Origin: Scleroderma bovista
Taxonomy: Eukaryota > Basidiomycota > Agaricomycetes > Boletales > Sclerodermataceae
DNA length: 37,783 bases
NCBI GenBank assembly: GCA_037178675.1
Contig: JAYMGJ010000171.1
Location: 1 to 37,783 of the forward strand
Direction of reading: 5' to 3'
Position 1 is the stretch's first letter. Each line of letters begins with the position of its first letter. The position numbers were made by a program, and so were the translations under genes. The notes beneath the pieces are model-generated. The model searched no databases, was not told where the DNA came from, and saw only the letters and a list, made by a program, of their open reading frames with translations. Positions 9,830 through 25,204 of this stretch are shown here, piece after piece.

Positions 9830-11265
9830 ATGCCGTCTGACCATCGTCAAAGCCCACCTTTTCAAGTTCACAGTTAAGACCCTCGCGTCTTACTGTCGGT
9901 TTGCGATGACTTAACTATAGATAGAGAGACCTTATCTGGCTCTTGGCCTCGAGGGCTCGGCGAATAAGTTGGGTGCAGGTATCATTCGGCATAACGAAGA
10001 CGGGTCAACAACGGTGCTGGCTAATATCCGACGTACATACATAACGCCCCCTGGAGAAGGCTTCCTGCCACGGGATACAGCTCAGCATCATCGCGAATGG
10101 TTGATCAAAGTAATCAAGGATGCTATTTTGCGGGCTGGCCTCTCAATCCACGATTTGGATTGCATCTGTTACACTAAAGGTGTGCTTGCTGCTGATTGTG
10201 CCATTTGGGCTGATCCCCCATCAAGGTCCTGGTATGGGGGCACCTTTGCAGTCTGTCGCCCTGGTTGCGAGAACATTAGCTGTTTTGTTTAATAAACCTT
10301 TAGTTGGCGTAAATCATTGCGTGGGACGTAAGAACGTTCAGCTCCCTAAGCCTCATGACACCTGATTCTTCTTTCAGATATTGAAATGGGCCGCGAGATC
10401 ACTGGGGCTCGGAACCCTGTCGTGCTCTACGTTTCAGGGGGAAATACACAAGTCATAGCATACTCCAGACAACGATACAGAATTTTTGGTGAAACCCTTG
10501 ACATTGCTGTAGGGAATTGCCTGGATCGTTTCGCAAGGGTTATCAATCTTAGCAATGACCCGAATCCAGGTTATAATATTGAGCAGGAAGCGAAGAAGTA
10601 CCTCTCATGTCTTTCAGGATGCCAATTCTGACGATGTGGTCAGGGGAAAACGACTCGTTCCCCTTCCCTACACGACGAAGGGAATGGATGTCAGCTTATC
10701 AGGGATTCTAACGTCTGCCGAAGCATATACGACTGATGAGCGTTTTAGACCCACTGACACCCTCTGTGATCCGGATGGAGACGTCATCACACCTGCTGAT
10801 CTGTGCTATTCGTTGCAGGAGACCGTGTTTGCCATGCTTGTGGAAATCACGGAGAGGGCTATGGCTCACATAGGAAGTAAAGAAGTCCTCGTTGTCGGTG
10901 GGGTTGGTTGTGCGTAGCTTTCTCGCTTTAGTGCATCTATGCTCATCTCGTTAAGGTAATGAAAGGTTGCAAGAAATGATGGGTATCATGGCTCAAGAAC
11001 GCGGAGGTCAGGTCTTTGCAACGGACGAGCGGTGAGTAAGATATAGTAGGAAATATACTCAGCTCACTTAATATCCCTAGCTTCTGCATAGACAATGGGA
11101 TTATGATCGCGCATGCTGGCCTTCTGAGCTATCGGATGGGGTACCATACTCCCTTAGAAAAAAGTACATGCACGCAAAGGCAAGGTTTTTCGGCCTGAAG
11201 AACTCCTCAAACTAATTGTCAACAGATTCCGGACGGACGAAGTCTACGTTGCCTGGAGGTCATGA
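9830..11265 (+). CDS. KAE1: tRNA t6A synthase Kae1 (KEOPS subunit)
   Basis: Kae1/OSGEP is the catalytic subunit of KEOPS, adding threonylcarbamoyl to A37 of ANN-decoding tRNAs. Eight exons (9830-9865, 9921-10179, 10226-10327, 10378-10597, 10644-10909, 10956-11031, 11081-11179, 11226-11265) give 365 residues. Visible ASKHA-fold motifs: [32 protein letters not shown], the metal-binding NHCVGH (HxxxH, split by intron 3), [41 protein letters not shown], and the C-terminal [12 protein letters not shown]. The final intron (11180-11225) has a GC donor, AG|gcaagg; only this join yields the conserved ending. Exon 1 adds [16 protein letters not shown] before the conserved start and is less certain. There is no mitochondrial-type presequence. 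Confidence 0.95.
11180..11225 (+). other. GC-AG intron in KAE1
   Basis: The donor is AG|gcaagg and the acceptor aacag. The conserved junction TQRFRTDEV fixes the phase. A GT donor four bases downstream would change frame and lose the conserved C-terminus. Confidence 0.85.
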
Positions 11266-11335
11266 TGTCAGTCATTCCTCCTGTGACACGAAATTGACTG
11301 CTGTACTCCCTTTATGGATGGAATGTATAATTCCA

Positions 11336-12419
11336 TCACTTGCCTGCTACGTTCGATAGCACTAGTTCCCAGTCTCTGCTGCTTGATTGCATCTCGACCC
11401 CCAGTTTTTCTAGTCGATCCCACCACCACTGGTGACATCTATCGTATTCTCCTTTCCCATCTTTTGGCACTCTGGCGTGCCAGGGCTTATCGGCTAAGAT
11501 ATAATGAAGGCATTTTATCTCTTCATCGCGCCACAACGGTTTGTGAATGATCATCAATGTCTTGAGTGCATTGTAGCACCACGGCAATGGCTTCCATTTT
11601 CCCTTGAAAAAGTCCGCCAGCAAGTCCTGATCGGGGAAAGACCAAGTCGGGACGAGAGGTGACATGTAAAGGTGGTTGTAAACAGCACCTGCCAGCTCCG
11701 ATGAGGGGTTCAGGACAACAAGTCCAGAATTCAACTGTGTGTAAGGGCGTGGACAGTTGTCGGTCATTTGCGTTGGAGATGTCAAACCCGAGGGATGTTC
11801 CAGAGGAGTATAAGCACAATTTACCGGCACCCTTGTGTTGCGCAGTTCAGCAGTAGAATATTAGAAAGGTTATCACTGACCAATCGGCGGGATAGTGCGC
11901 TAGTTTCCTGGGATTGCATGCGCAGACGTGGGCAGCTGCAATGCTATCCTTGGGAAGATCCATATCAAACAACTCGTCCATATTACGCATGACGATCATA
12001 TCGGCATCGAGAAGAACGACTCTCTGGTGGCGAACAGGCTCAGAAGAGACCATGGAAACGGCAGACCACATACATCAAATTTTATCAACTCAAAAGCCCT
12101 TTGACAATCTGGTGTTAATATCTCCCCGACCAGCACTAGCTCTCCCTTACCTTAGCTTCGTCCAGGTATCCTCGAACCTTACATCATGGGACGCTAATTG
12201 GTGGACGCTTGTGGGCCTGAGGCTTTGGATGTCTTCCACCTGTATACCCCTTCTCACAAGGACATCTCGGGCATCTTGTTCAAGGGCGGGGGTCACCATT
12301 ACAGCGAGCGGATAACGGGATCCAGCTGATCGGAGGGTGTATTCGAGCACAAGCACACCTGGAAGATAGCTTGCCTTGGTCAACAGCGTGACATAGGCAG
12401 CCTTGCGATTGGTGGACAT
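11336..12419 (-). CDS. GT8 family glycosyltransferase (glycogenin/galactinol synthase-like)
   Basis: Family 8 glycosyltransferases are retaining enzymes that use nucleotide sugars and a metal held by a DxD motif. Four exons (12419-12151, 12098-12074, 12023-11881, 11831-11336) give 310 residues. The N-terminus AAYVTLLTKASYLPGVLVL is the nucleotide-binding start of the fold. RVVLLDADMIVMRNMDELF carries the DAD metal motif. LNSGLVVLNPSS and FPDQDLLADFF are the acceptor-site motifs, and CYNALKTL and HYILADKPW complete the fold. No signal peptide or membrane helix is evident, which fits a cytosolic enzyme. It is far shorter than glycogenins with a glycogen-synthase-binding tail, so a GT8 of unknown acceptor is safer than glycogenin. 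Exon 2 is only 25 nt. Confidence 0.9.
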
Positions 12420-12729
12420 GTCTTGGGGTCTGAGGCCTGAGGTCTGGAGTAAGAGATCTTGACAGTTTGTTCACCTTAACATCTTGATCAAGGCGTCAAA
12501 CTTATCAACAAAACCCTGACAGCGGGCACAAGTGGGATCATGGGTAGATGTTTGCAGCACCATCCAAAGTATGCAAAATCATATCTCAAAGTAAATGGAT
12601 CATGCATTGTATGGGATATACATGATAGCACTGCGTATAAAGCCACAAGTGAAAAGTAAACGTGTCATTTTAACGTAGACGACTGGAATGCAGGTTTTCA
12701 GACACAGGTGATCGGAAATTCCACAGTGC
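12420..12729. other. Intergenic: GT8 upstream region and eS28 3' UTR
   Basis: This 310-bp stretch lies between two minus-strand genes. No further gene, RNA or strong repeat was seen. Confidence 0.5.
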
Positions 12730-13035
12730 TCACCGGGCTTCACGCTCACTCTCTAGGAGGGCGAGAATGTCCTCCTCCCGAACAGGTCCCTTCACATTTC
12801 GGATGATTGTTCTGGTAGTATCATCCATGAATTCCACACGAACTTGCGTTACACCCCCTCGTGAGCCAGTTCGTCCAAGAACCTGTCAGCAGCAGGCAAC
12901 TTAGAAGGATATTTCATATGCATAGACCGTGTTAATTAACCTTGATGACTTTGGCCAATTTTACTTGTGTTTTTGTGGAGTCCTGTATTAGCAGTCAGTA
13001 TAAAAGCGAGAATGTGGATTGCAGGTACTCACCAT
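12730..13035 (-). CDS. RPS28: 40S ribosomal protein eS28
   Basis: eS28 is a small S1-like OB-fold protein of the 40S subunit near the mRNA exit site. Three exons encode 65 residues, the normal family length: a start-codon-only exon (13035-13033), 12982-12941, and 12882-12730. The protein reads [18 protein letters not shown], then [36 protein letters not shown] and [11 protein letters not shown]; this is near-identical to eS28 elsewhere, including the VEFMDD and NVKGPVRE motifs. The ATG-only first exon is a familiar ribosomal-protein gene layout and is repeated in eL22 in this window. The short exons explain why a simple open-frame scan misses this gene. The sequence GTACTGTAC lies 157-165 bp upstream of the start and overlaps the lipoyl synthase stop codon. 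Confidence 0.96.
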
Positions 13036-13199
13036 ATCGATAATGGATGTCAGTAAGGAGGCGAGTGTTGAGATGGTTGGGAGTGCAATAAGGTTTTGTA
13101 TAGATTAAAGTTCATGTGAACGGAAAACCCCGCTGCGAATAGTGGGACTGATTAGATAAGCAAGGTATGGAATGCAAGCAAATCTATGTAAGTACTGTA

Positions 13200-14680
13200 C
13201 TAGGGTATACTATTCTCCTGGGCGACGTCCGCATGCAGGGAGAGCAGCTTCTTCGCGCGATTCTCCGAGGCTTTATTCTTCAGCACATTTTCGATGAAGT
13301 ACTCTCCAGCCTGCAGATGTAAACGAGGTTGTAGCCACGTTACAAAACGTCGTGATAGCTTACCTTGTAACTACTGCGCACTAATGGGCCGCTGGCGACA
13401 TATAGGAAATTCATTTCTTCGGCGATCTGCTTCCACCTGTCGAATTCCGAAGGCTCAACATAGCGATCTACTTTCATATGACGTTTGGTTGGTCGCATAT
13501 ACTGTCCAAAGGTGACAACGTCGACGTCGATATTTCGGAGTTCTTGGAAATAACAGATTAGCTGGTGCTTTCTCAGTTACTTAATTCGCCTACCTCGCAA
13601 AGCGTCCATCACTTGATCCTCATTCTCACCCACGCCAAGCATAATACTGGTCTTCGTAATGCGTACACCCTCCTTCTTGGCGTGTTCAAGCACCCGCAGG
13701 CTTTGTCGGAAAGTTGCACGCCGATCCCGGACGTATGGTGTTAATGCTTCGACTGTTTCAATGTTGTGGGCATAGACATCCAGGCCAGATGTTGCGACAG
13801 TAGAGACACAGTCCAGTGAACCTGAAAAATCACCTGTCAAAGCTTCCACTAGGATATGGGGTGCTCTGCGAAGGGAAGTGTCAGTGTAGGTTTGTTAGAG
13901 GGCAGAGACAAAATTCACTTCCGCTTGATCCTCCTAATTGTTTCAGCAAAGTGATGGGCGCCGCCGTCAGCAAGATCTGGAAAGCATTAAGAAGTAAATG
14001 CAATAAATAAATAAATAAAAAGCACTACCATCTCTGTCTACACTTGTGAGGACAATGTAGCCCAGGCCCCAACGGCTGATGGCTTCGGCAGTATTCTCAG
14101 GCTCGTGGGGATCCAACGGTGGAGGTGTACGAGAAGTCTTAACAGAACAAAACCGGCAGCCTCGCGTACATGTATCACCCATGAGCTAGCAGGAAATGCT
14201 CAGTCATTGAGCAATAGAGGTTGGAAGGCTTCATTACCATTATAGTCGCTGTTGCAGCACGTCGGCCTTCCTCCTCCGACATGCCTTCCTTCCCGCCCCA
14301 GCAGTCACCAATATTTGGACAGCGTGCTTCCTCGCAGACAGTGTGTAGGTTCAATCCCCTGAGGTCCTTCTTAATCTTGTTGTATGAAGCGCCGGACGGT
14401 ATTTTCGTCTTCAAGAAGCCGGGAAGTCGGGGTCTAGGACATCATCTGATCCAGACCAAGTTGTGCAGCTTAGACAGAGCACTCACCCCTTCGTGTTCCC
14501 AAGCACCACCTTCTCTATGGATTCGCCCGAGATGAAGTCATCTAGTGAAGGCCCGCTGGCGAGGACTTCGCTGAAGCGCAGCTTGTGGGCCTTGGGGTTG
14601 GATGGTGTGGCCAAGCAACGAACATGGACTGGAACGTATCGAAAAGTACGAGGATTCAGAGGTTTGAAGAGGCTGGCCAT
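13200..14680 (-). CDS. LIP5: Lipoyl synthase, mitochondrial
   Basis: Lipoyl synthase is a radical-SAM enzyme that inserts two sulfurs into protein-bound octanoyl groups to make lipoyl cofactor. Seven exons (14680-14487, 14433-14238, 14185-14029, 13976-13919, 13865-13594, 13542-13364, 13310-13200) give 388 residues. A basic presequence ([20 protein letters not shown]) precedes SGPSLDDFI. The auxiliary cluster motif CX4CX5C is [12 protein letters not shown], and the radical-SAM CX3CX2C is [33 protein letters not shown] and [14 protein letters not shown] follow, and the conserved R-S-S-Y serine motif is VRSSYKAGE. The open frame extends upstream to another ATG near 14830, but 14680 gives a standard leader. 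An AATA microsatellite sits in intron 3. PDH E2, its client, is about 4 kb away. Confidence 0.96.
14002..14020 (+). repeat. (AATA)n microsatellite in a lipoyl synthase intron
   Basis: About four tandem AATA units followed by a short A-run lie inside intron 3 of the lipoyl synthase gene (on the coding strand, between the acceptor and donor halves). Confidence 0.7.
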
Positions 14681-15375
14681 AGCTGTGGGTCGAGAGACAA
14701 TTTCATGATTTACATAAATGGACAGTACTAGGCTTATGCGTGGGCTTTTCGGGAACGACGTGACTTTCCTTCGATCCTTGAGCATGAATGCATTATCTCG
14801 GAGGGAGGAGGAAACTCTTCTTAAGACCACGAAGGCACGCGCTTTGAAAGAGTGCGACTCTGTGGTTAGAGGTAATCATTAGTGCTCGCTTATTCTAGAC
14901 CCTACTGAGCTATACTAGAGTTCGCGGAATGCGCTACTGGCCGTACTGTTTCGGTTGCCTGGGCATGCAGGGATAAGTATACGATCCTCCAGGAGTGTAT
15001 GCTACAATAGTAGGTTCTCATGTTATCGTCGTGCGACACAGTGATGTCATTTATTTGCTTTCAGTACCGGACCAGATCCAATGGCCAAGGTACGACATGA
15101 GTATCTGCGCCTCAGAAACCAAACCTCCTCAGTAGCCGAGGGATCAAGCTGAATCTGCCACTTCATGGTCCAAAGTTTATCACGTATGTGAACTACATTG
15201 ATTAACTTTCGCATATGCTTTTGGGTGGCGCCTGGGATTGCGGGAAGCCCTGGAGGTTGTAGTGAGACCAAGTCAGCCCGACTGAACAGGAGATTGGATT
15301 CGCTATGAAAAGATAGATGTCGCAACTAAGATAAGGTTTCTGCAGCTACAGCGTACATTGAGTAAAAACCAGACT
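14681..15375. other. Intergenic: LIP5 upstream region and PEX11 3' region
   Basis: These 695 bp are the longest gap in the window. Its left part is an open extension of the lipoyl synthase frame and is probably 5' UTR. Its right part holds a 92-codon minus-strand open frame at 15047-15325 with no recognised family, beginning with TTG just after a tcttag acceptor-like sequence and about 50 nt past the PEX11 stop. It could be an untranslated tail, an extra exon or a small gene; I do not call it as a gene. Confidence 0.45.
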
Positions 15376-16457
15376 TTACTTTGACCCGTTAACTGCAATC
15401 CATTGAGAGCGCATACCCATAATGGAGGACATTAATCTGAGTCGCCATATAGTATATGAGTGAGTTATGTAAATGGTCGAGTTCCAGAGCGTCACTTACC
15501 CTGCAAAACCAACGATGCCATCGTTGACGTTCACTAACCCAAGATTGAAAGCGGGTATCCAGATATCCAAGATATCGATTATGAATTGATAACGAACATC
15601 CACCCGCATCCTGAAAAGTTGATTAAGCGATTAATTCAGGGGTGATGAAAAAATGGCAGCAGACTTTTCAAGAGCAACCTGCTTCAGCTCTCGTTGTGCT
15701 TCGTCAGCGAGGTCTTTGTCGCCCCATGTTTCTGGGAAGCGCAACTTCTTTGCTTCAGCTGCAAGCCGACCGGCCTGTTGAGTTGTCAGGAACTAACACA
15801 AGTGCCTGGAACCGTGAATGCTACCTTTAGTAGACCATGGACGATGCTAAATAGTATCCCCGACAACCAGAATTGGTTGGACAATTTTGCCACTTTCTGA
15901 CCAGTAGCGGGTTTGAGGTTTATGGCCTTGACGGCGTTTGCCTAGGGGTAAAAGGAGGTGAGATGACATTTGTTGAGAGTACGGGATACACACCCAAACC
16001 ACTGCATCATAGGTCAGATACCCGAAGTATCCGATTTGCCGGCCGATAGTAGCAAGTTGTTCTCCAACATCCGCTGTCATCTGTGCAGCACGCAGGGCCG
16101 CCTGCAAATGCTCTACGGGCTTTCCAAGCCGCATAACTGGTGACAAATGTGTCAAATTCCGCGTAAAGAACACGAACACGCAAGTTGACTCACGTTTGCG
16201 GGCGAGAGCCAGGTGATTCTTTAATGCACTCCAGCGAGCGGCTTCCATCTTCTGTCCCCTGGACTGTAGATACCAGGCGAGGAAACGAGAGAAGTATTGG
16301 ACCGTCCGATAGAGCTGTGAAGAAGGGTGACTTAGCGAACCAGTGGGTCAACACGGGTGTATGTTCATACCTTGTCACGGCCAAGGTTTGTGCCACCATA
16401 CTTGAGCGCCTGAGAAACGTATGGGTGCAGGATCACCTGTGATGCAACTATAGACAT
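15376..16457 (-). CDS. PEX11: Peroxisomal membrane protein Pex11
   Basis: Pex11 elongates and tubulates peroxisomal membranes before fission. Seven exons (16457-16371, 16314-16194, 16136-15994, 15941-15825, 15774-15665, 15610-15500, 15436-15376) give 249 residues, a standard family length. Motifs: MSIVASQVILHPYVSQALK, TNLGRDKLYRTVQYFSRFL, EAARWSALKNHLALARKLMR, LGKPVEHLQAAL, IGRQIGYFGYLTYDAVVW, NQFWLSGILFSIVHGLLK, and DVRYQFIIDILDIWIPAFNL. The region around YRTVQYFSRFLAWYL is the amphipathic membrane-remodelling helix of the family. The last exon ends in SSIMGMRSQWIAVNGSK, matching the usual loop and C-terminal helix end. The donor of intron 5 was set to preserve LEKMRVDVRYQF. The gene diverges from fumarase across 371 bp. 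Confidence 0.95.
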
Positions 16458-16828
16458 TTCCCTTTGGTAAAACACGTAGATAGAACTGAGGATGGAGAGG
16501 CTGTAGTAGAGCTCAGAGGATAGACTCTATCCCCGGACTGAGGAGCGTATTTACCATGCAATAATCACGTGGATTCGGAGCATAAAGTGGAAATGCCCCG
16601 CGTTCCGAGCTGGTCAATGTAGCGTTGAGTTGCCCAGGTAATCCAGTGTACGCAGACATACCTGGAGGCCAATATACTCTGGCACAGACTTTCGAACTTC
16701 GCTTGCAACGTGGAACGGACTGCAGTGCGTCGGAAGATTTCGGGGTAACGTAATAGAGTATACTATGTTGCAACGCTGAACACGTTGCGACACACTCCAA
16801 GTTCCTAATACCAAGCAAGTAGTCCGCC
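16458..16828. promoter_or_regulatory. Divergent PEX11 / FUM1 promoter
   Basis: These 371 bp separate the two start codons. A long minus-strand frame (16513-16989) crosses it and runs antisense to the fumarase leader exons, but has no family resemblance. No specific site is recognised. Confidence 0.45.
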
Positions 16829-18951
16829 ATGGTCGTGGCCAGTGCCAGCTCACGCGCACGCCTTCCAACTCGAGTGAGTGTCTCGTACTCTCTGACTATC
16901 CGCGATTTCACGTGATATTTTCGCGGCGACTCTCGGAGCAGCAGTTGCGACAGATTGTCCCTCTCCGCAGGTCGTTCTGCACGTCCCACCGAGTCATGGT
17001 GAGCTTACAACCACAGGCTTACCGGACTACCGACTACCACTAGTCCCAGGCATTCCGGAACGAACGCGACACCTTTGGCGATATTCAAGTCCCCACTGAT
17101 CGCTATTGGGGTGCACAAACCCAGCGGTATGTGTTTTCCGTGAAGACGCTTCCGTCACCTGCAACCGTCATATTAGGTCTTTGCAAAATTTTGATATAGG
17201 CGGTGAGGCTGAAAGGCTTCCTGCACCTCTTATCAAAGCTTTTGGTGTTCTCAAAAAGGCTGCCTCCATTGTCAACGTCGGTTATGGTTTGGACCCCAAG
17301 GTCGGCGACGCCATTCAGAAAGCTGCAGACGAAGTCAGTGAGCAATCTTCCAACTTTCTTACTTGTTGATCGAATTTGTGCCCAGGTTATCTCTGGCAAG
17401 TTACTCGACCACTTTCCCCTCGTTGTCTTTCAAACTGGCAGTGGCACGCAAAGCAACATGAATGTTAACGAGGTTTGTATAACACTACACGTCCCATTGC
17501 ATAAAATCATCGAGATGAATGCAAGGTCATCTCGAATCGTGCTATTCAGCTACTGGGTGGCGAATTGGGTTCAAAAAAGCCCGTTCATCCCAATGATCAT
17601 GTTAATATGAGCCAAAGTAGTAACGACACGTAGGGATCCACATATCTCTGCTTTCTTCCGTCCCATTTATTGCGATTTATAGCTTCCCCACGGCCATGCA
17701 TGTTGCTGCAGTTACTGAGATCCACCGTTCGCTGCTACCTGCCCTGGTCGAGCTCAGGGATACGTTGCAGGCCAAGGCAGACCAATTCAAAGACATAATT
17801 AAGATCGGCCGTACTCACCTCCAGGTGAAGAAACTTGATATCGTTCAACACCTTATTACTGATGGCAGCGAATTAGGATGCTACTCCCCTGACTCTTGGC
17901 CAAGAGTTTAGTGGTTACGTCCAACAGATCGATAATGGTATCCAACGAGTGAAAGATGTCATCCCACGTTTGAGCCTTCTCGCTCAAGGTGGCACTGCGG
18001 TTGGCACCGTGAGTATTGAGTAATCTAGTTGTACATCGATCAACTTGGTTGCAGGGGTTGAACACGAAGAGTGGCTTCGATGTCAAGGTCGCCGCTGAAA
18101 TATCAAAAATTACCGGACTCGAGTTCAAGACAGCTCCGAACAAGGTATGACGTCCTAGATGGACAAACTTAGATTTGTTGATGCTTGGTCAAGTTCGAGG
18201 CACTTGCTAGCCACGATGCTTTAGTGGAGACTCACGGCGCACTGAACGTACTTGCTTGCTCTCTGATGAAGATCGCCAATGACATCCGTTTTCTTGGCTC
18301 TGGCCCTCGATGTGGGTTTGGCGAGTTGGTGTTACCAGAAAATGAGCCTGGTAGCAGTATCATGCCCGGAAAGGTTAACCCCACACAGTGTGAGGCCGTT
18401 ACGATGGTCGCTGCGCAGGTCATGGGCAACCAGACGGCTGTATCTGTTGCTGGTGGCAGTGGACATTTCGAGGTACGCGATGCCAATAAGTCCACGAGGG
18501 ATTACATCATACTTGTTGCAGCTGAACGTGTTCAAGCCGGTCATGATCAAGAACGTGCTTCAAAGCATACGTCTTCTGTCGGATGGTAAGTAACGTGTGC
18601 ATGATCTCAATGAGCTGAGGGGTTGATTTGACTTTAGCGTCAAGATCGTTTACAAATAACTGTGTTGTTGGCATCCAGGCGAATGAGAAACGGATCAAGT
18701 ATCTGCTGAATGAAAGCTTGATGTTAGCCACTATCCTCAACGGACATCTCGGTTATGATAGTGTGTGATATCTTGTGAACTGCAGAGTGGGTTGTACTGA
18801 CGGCTGCCTAGACGTTGCCAAGTGTGCAAAGAAAGCCCATAAGGAAGGCACGACGTTGAAGGAGGCGACGGTAGCACTTGGTTTCCTGACACCGGAGGAA
18901 TTTGACGAGAAAGTGCGTCCGGAGTTGATGCTATACCCTGACGAGGCATGA
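16829..18951 (+). CDS. FUM1: Class II fumarate hydratase
   Basis: Fumarase interconverts fumarate and malate in the TCA cycle and usually has mitochondrial and cytosolic pools in fungi. Thirteen exons sum to 494 residues (first exons 16829-16873, 16954-16998, 17050-17126; last 18812-18951). Exons 1-2 encode a basic, Ser/Arg-rich leader ([30 protein letters not shown]). The enzyme proper starts [20 protein letters not shown]. Catalytic landmarks: [56 protein letters not shown], and the superfamily signature [11 protein letters not shown]. The C-terminal domain ends LMLYPDEA. The last codon of exon 2 is an ATG (16996) just before the mature enzyme, a natural second start that would drop the leader. 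Exon 1 is short and was placed by frame and leader character. Confidence 0.95.
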
Positions 18952-19355
18952 GAGGCTAGAGGAGTAGCTAGAAGTAGTCATTGCCAGGGGTCGAGTGGAA
19001 ATACCCAATTTGGAAAGATACCAATGGGAGCAAAGTCCAACAAAACGAAAGTCCACGTCAATTTCTCTGTATTTCTCGTCAGCCAAGTCCTCTGCGCCTC
19101 TTGGGATCCTGCACAGCAACGAGCTTGGTCCTGTCGCCAGCAACATCCGCCGCTGCCCGTTGCCTTCCTTTCGCCAGCCCCACTGACAGCATCCACCCAG
19201 CTAGTGCCTTTGCGCCCCGCATCAGTTTCAGAAAGACTTCCTTAGACTCGGTCAAGACAGCGTTATCCTTGTTTTTGCTCCTTCCGCGTCCCACGAGGCA
19301 TCCGCGTCCTGCAGATTAAAGCAACCGTATTTTCTGTGCTCCTCTTTCATCTACC
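18952..19355. other. Intergenic: FUM1 3' region and INO80 promoter
   Basis: This 404-bp stretch lies between two plus-strand genes. Several overlapping open frames of 60-110 codons occur on both strands, none with a recognised family. The part just before the INO80 start is C/T-rich, which is common in fungal promoters and leaders. Confidence 0.5.
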
Positions 19356-24962
<5,607 letters not shown>

Positions 24963-25204
24963 TTATGTTCCTTTGATTATAATATATTGCACCATTTTTG
25001 CACGCAGGACCACTGTAGACTAAATTACATCCATGTACAATCTCGTAGTTAGTTTTCACATGATATAACTCTGTTCTAATGGAAATACCTTGGTATTGGT
25101 AAAACTTGGATAGTTTCAAATGTTATATACCTTTTCGTCCTCAAAGAAAGGTTGATCTTTCGATAAAGCTCTACCGTAAACTAACATTCACTTGCAAGCA
25201 CGGG
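24963..25204. other. INO80-helicase intergenic spacer
   Basis: This 242-bp AT-rich spacer lies between two plus-strand genes and serves as the INO80 3' end and helicase promoter. The helicase frame is open to an ATG at 25106, but MAKKKK at 25205 is the better start. Confidence 0.45.

Noticed and set aside
16513..16989. 158-codon minus-strand open frame between PEX11 and FUM1
   Set aside because: It runs antisense to the fumarase leader exons, crosses the promoter, and shows no recognisable motifs or intron signals.
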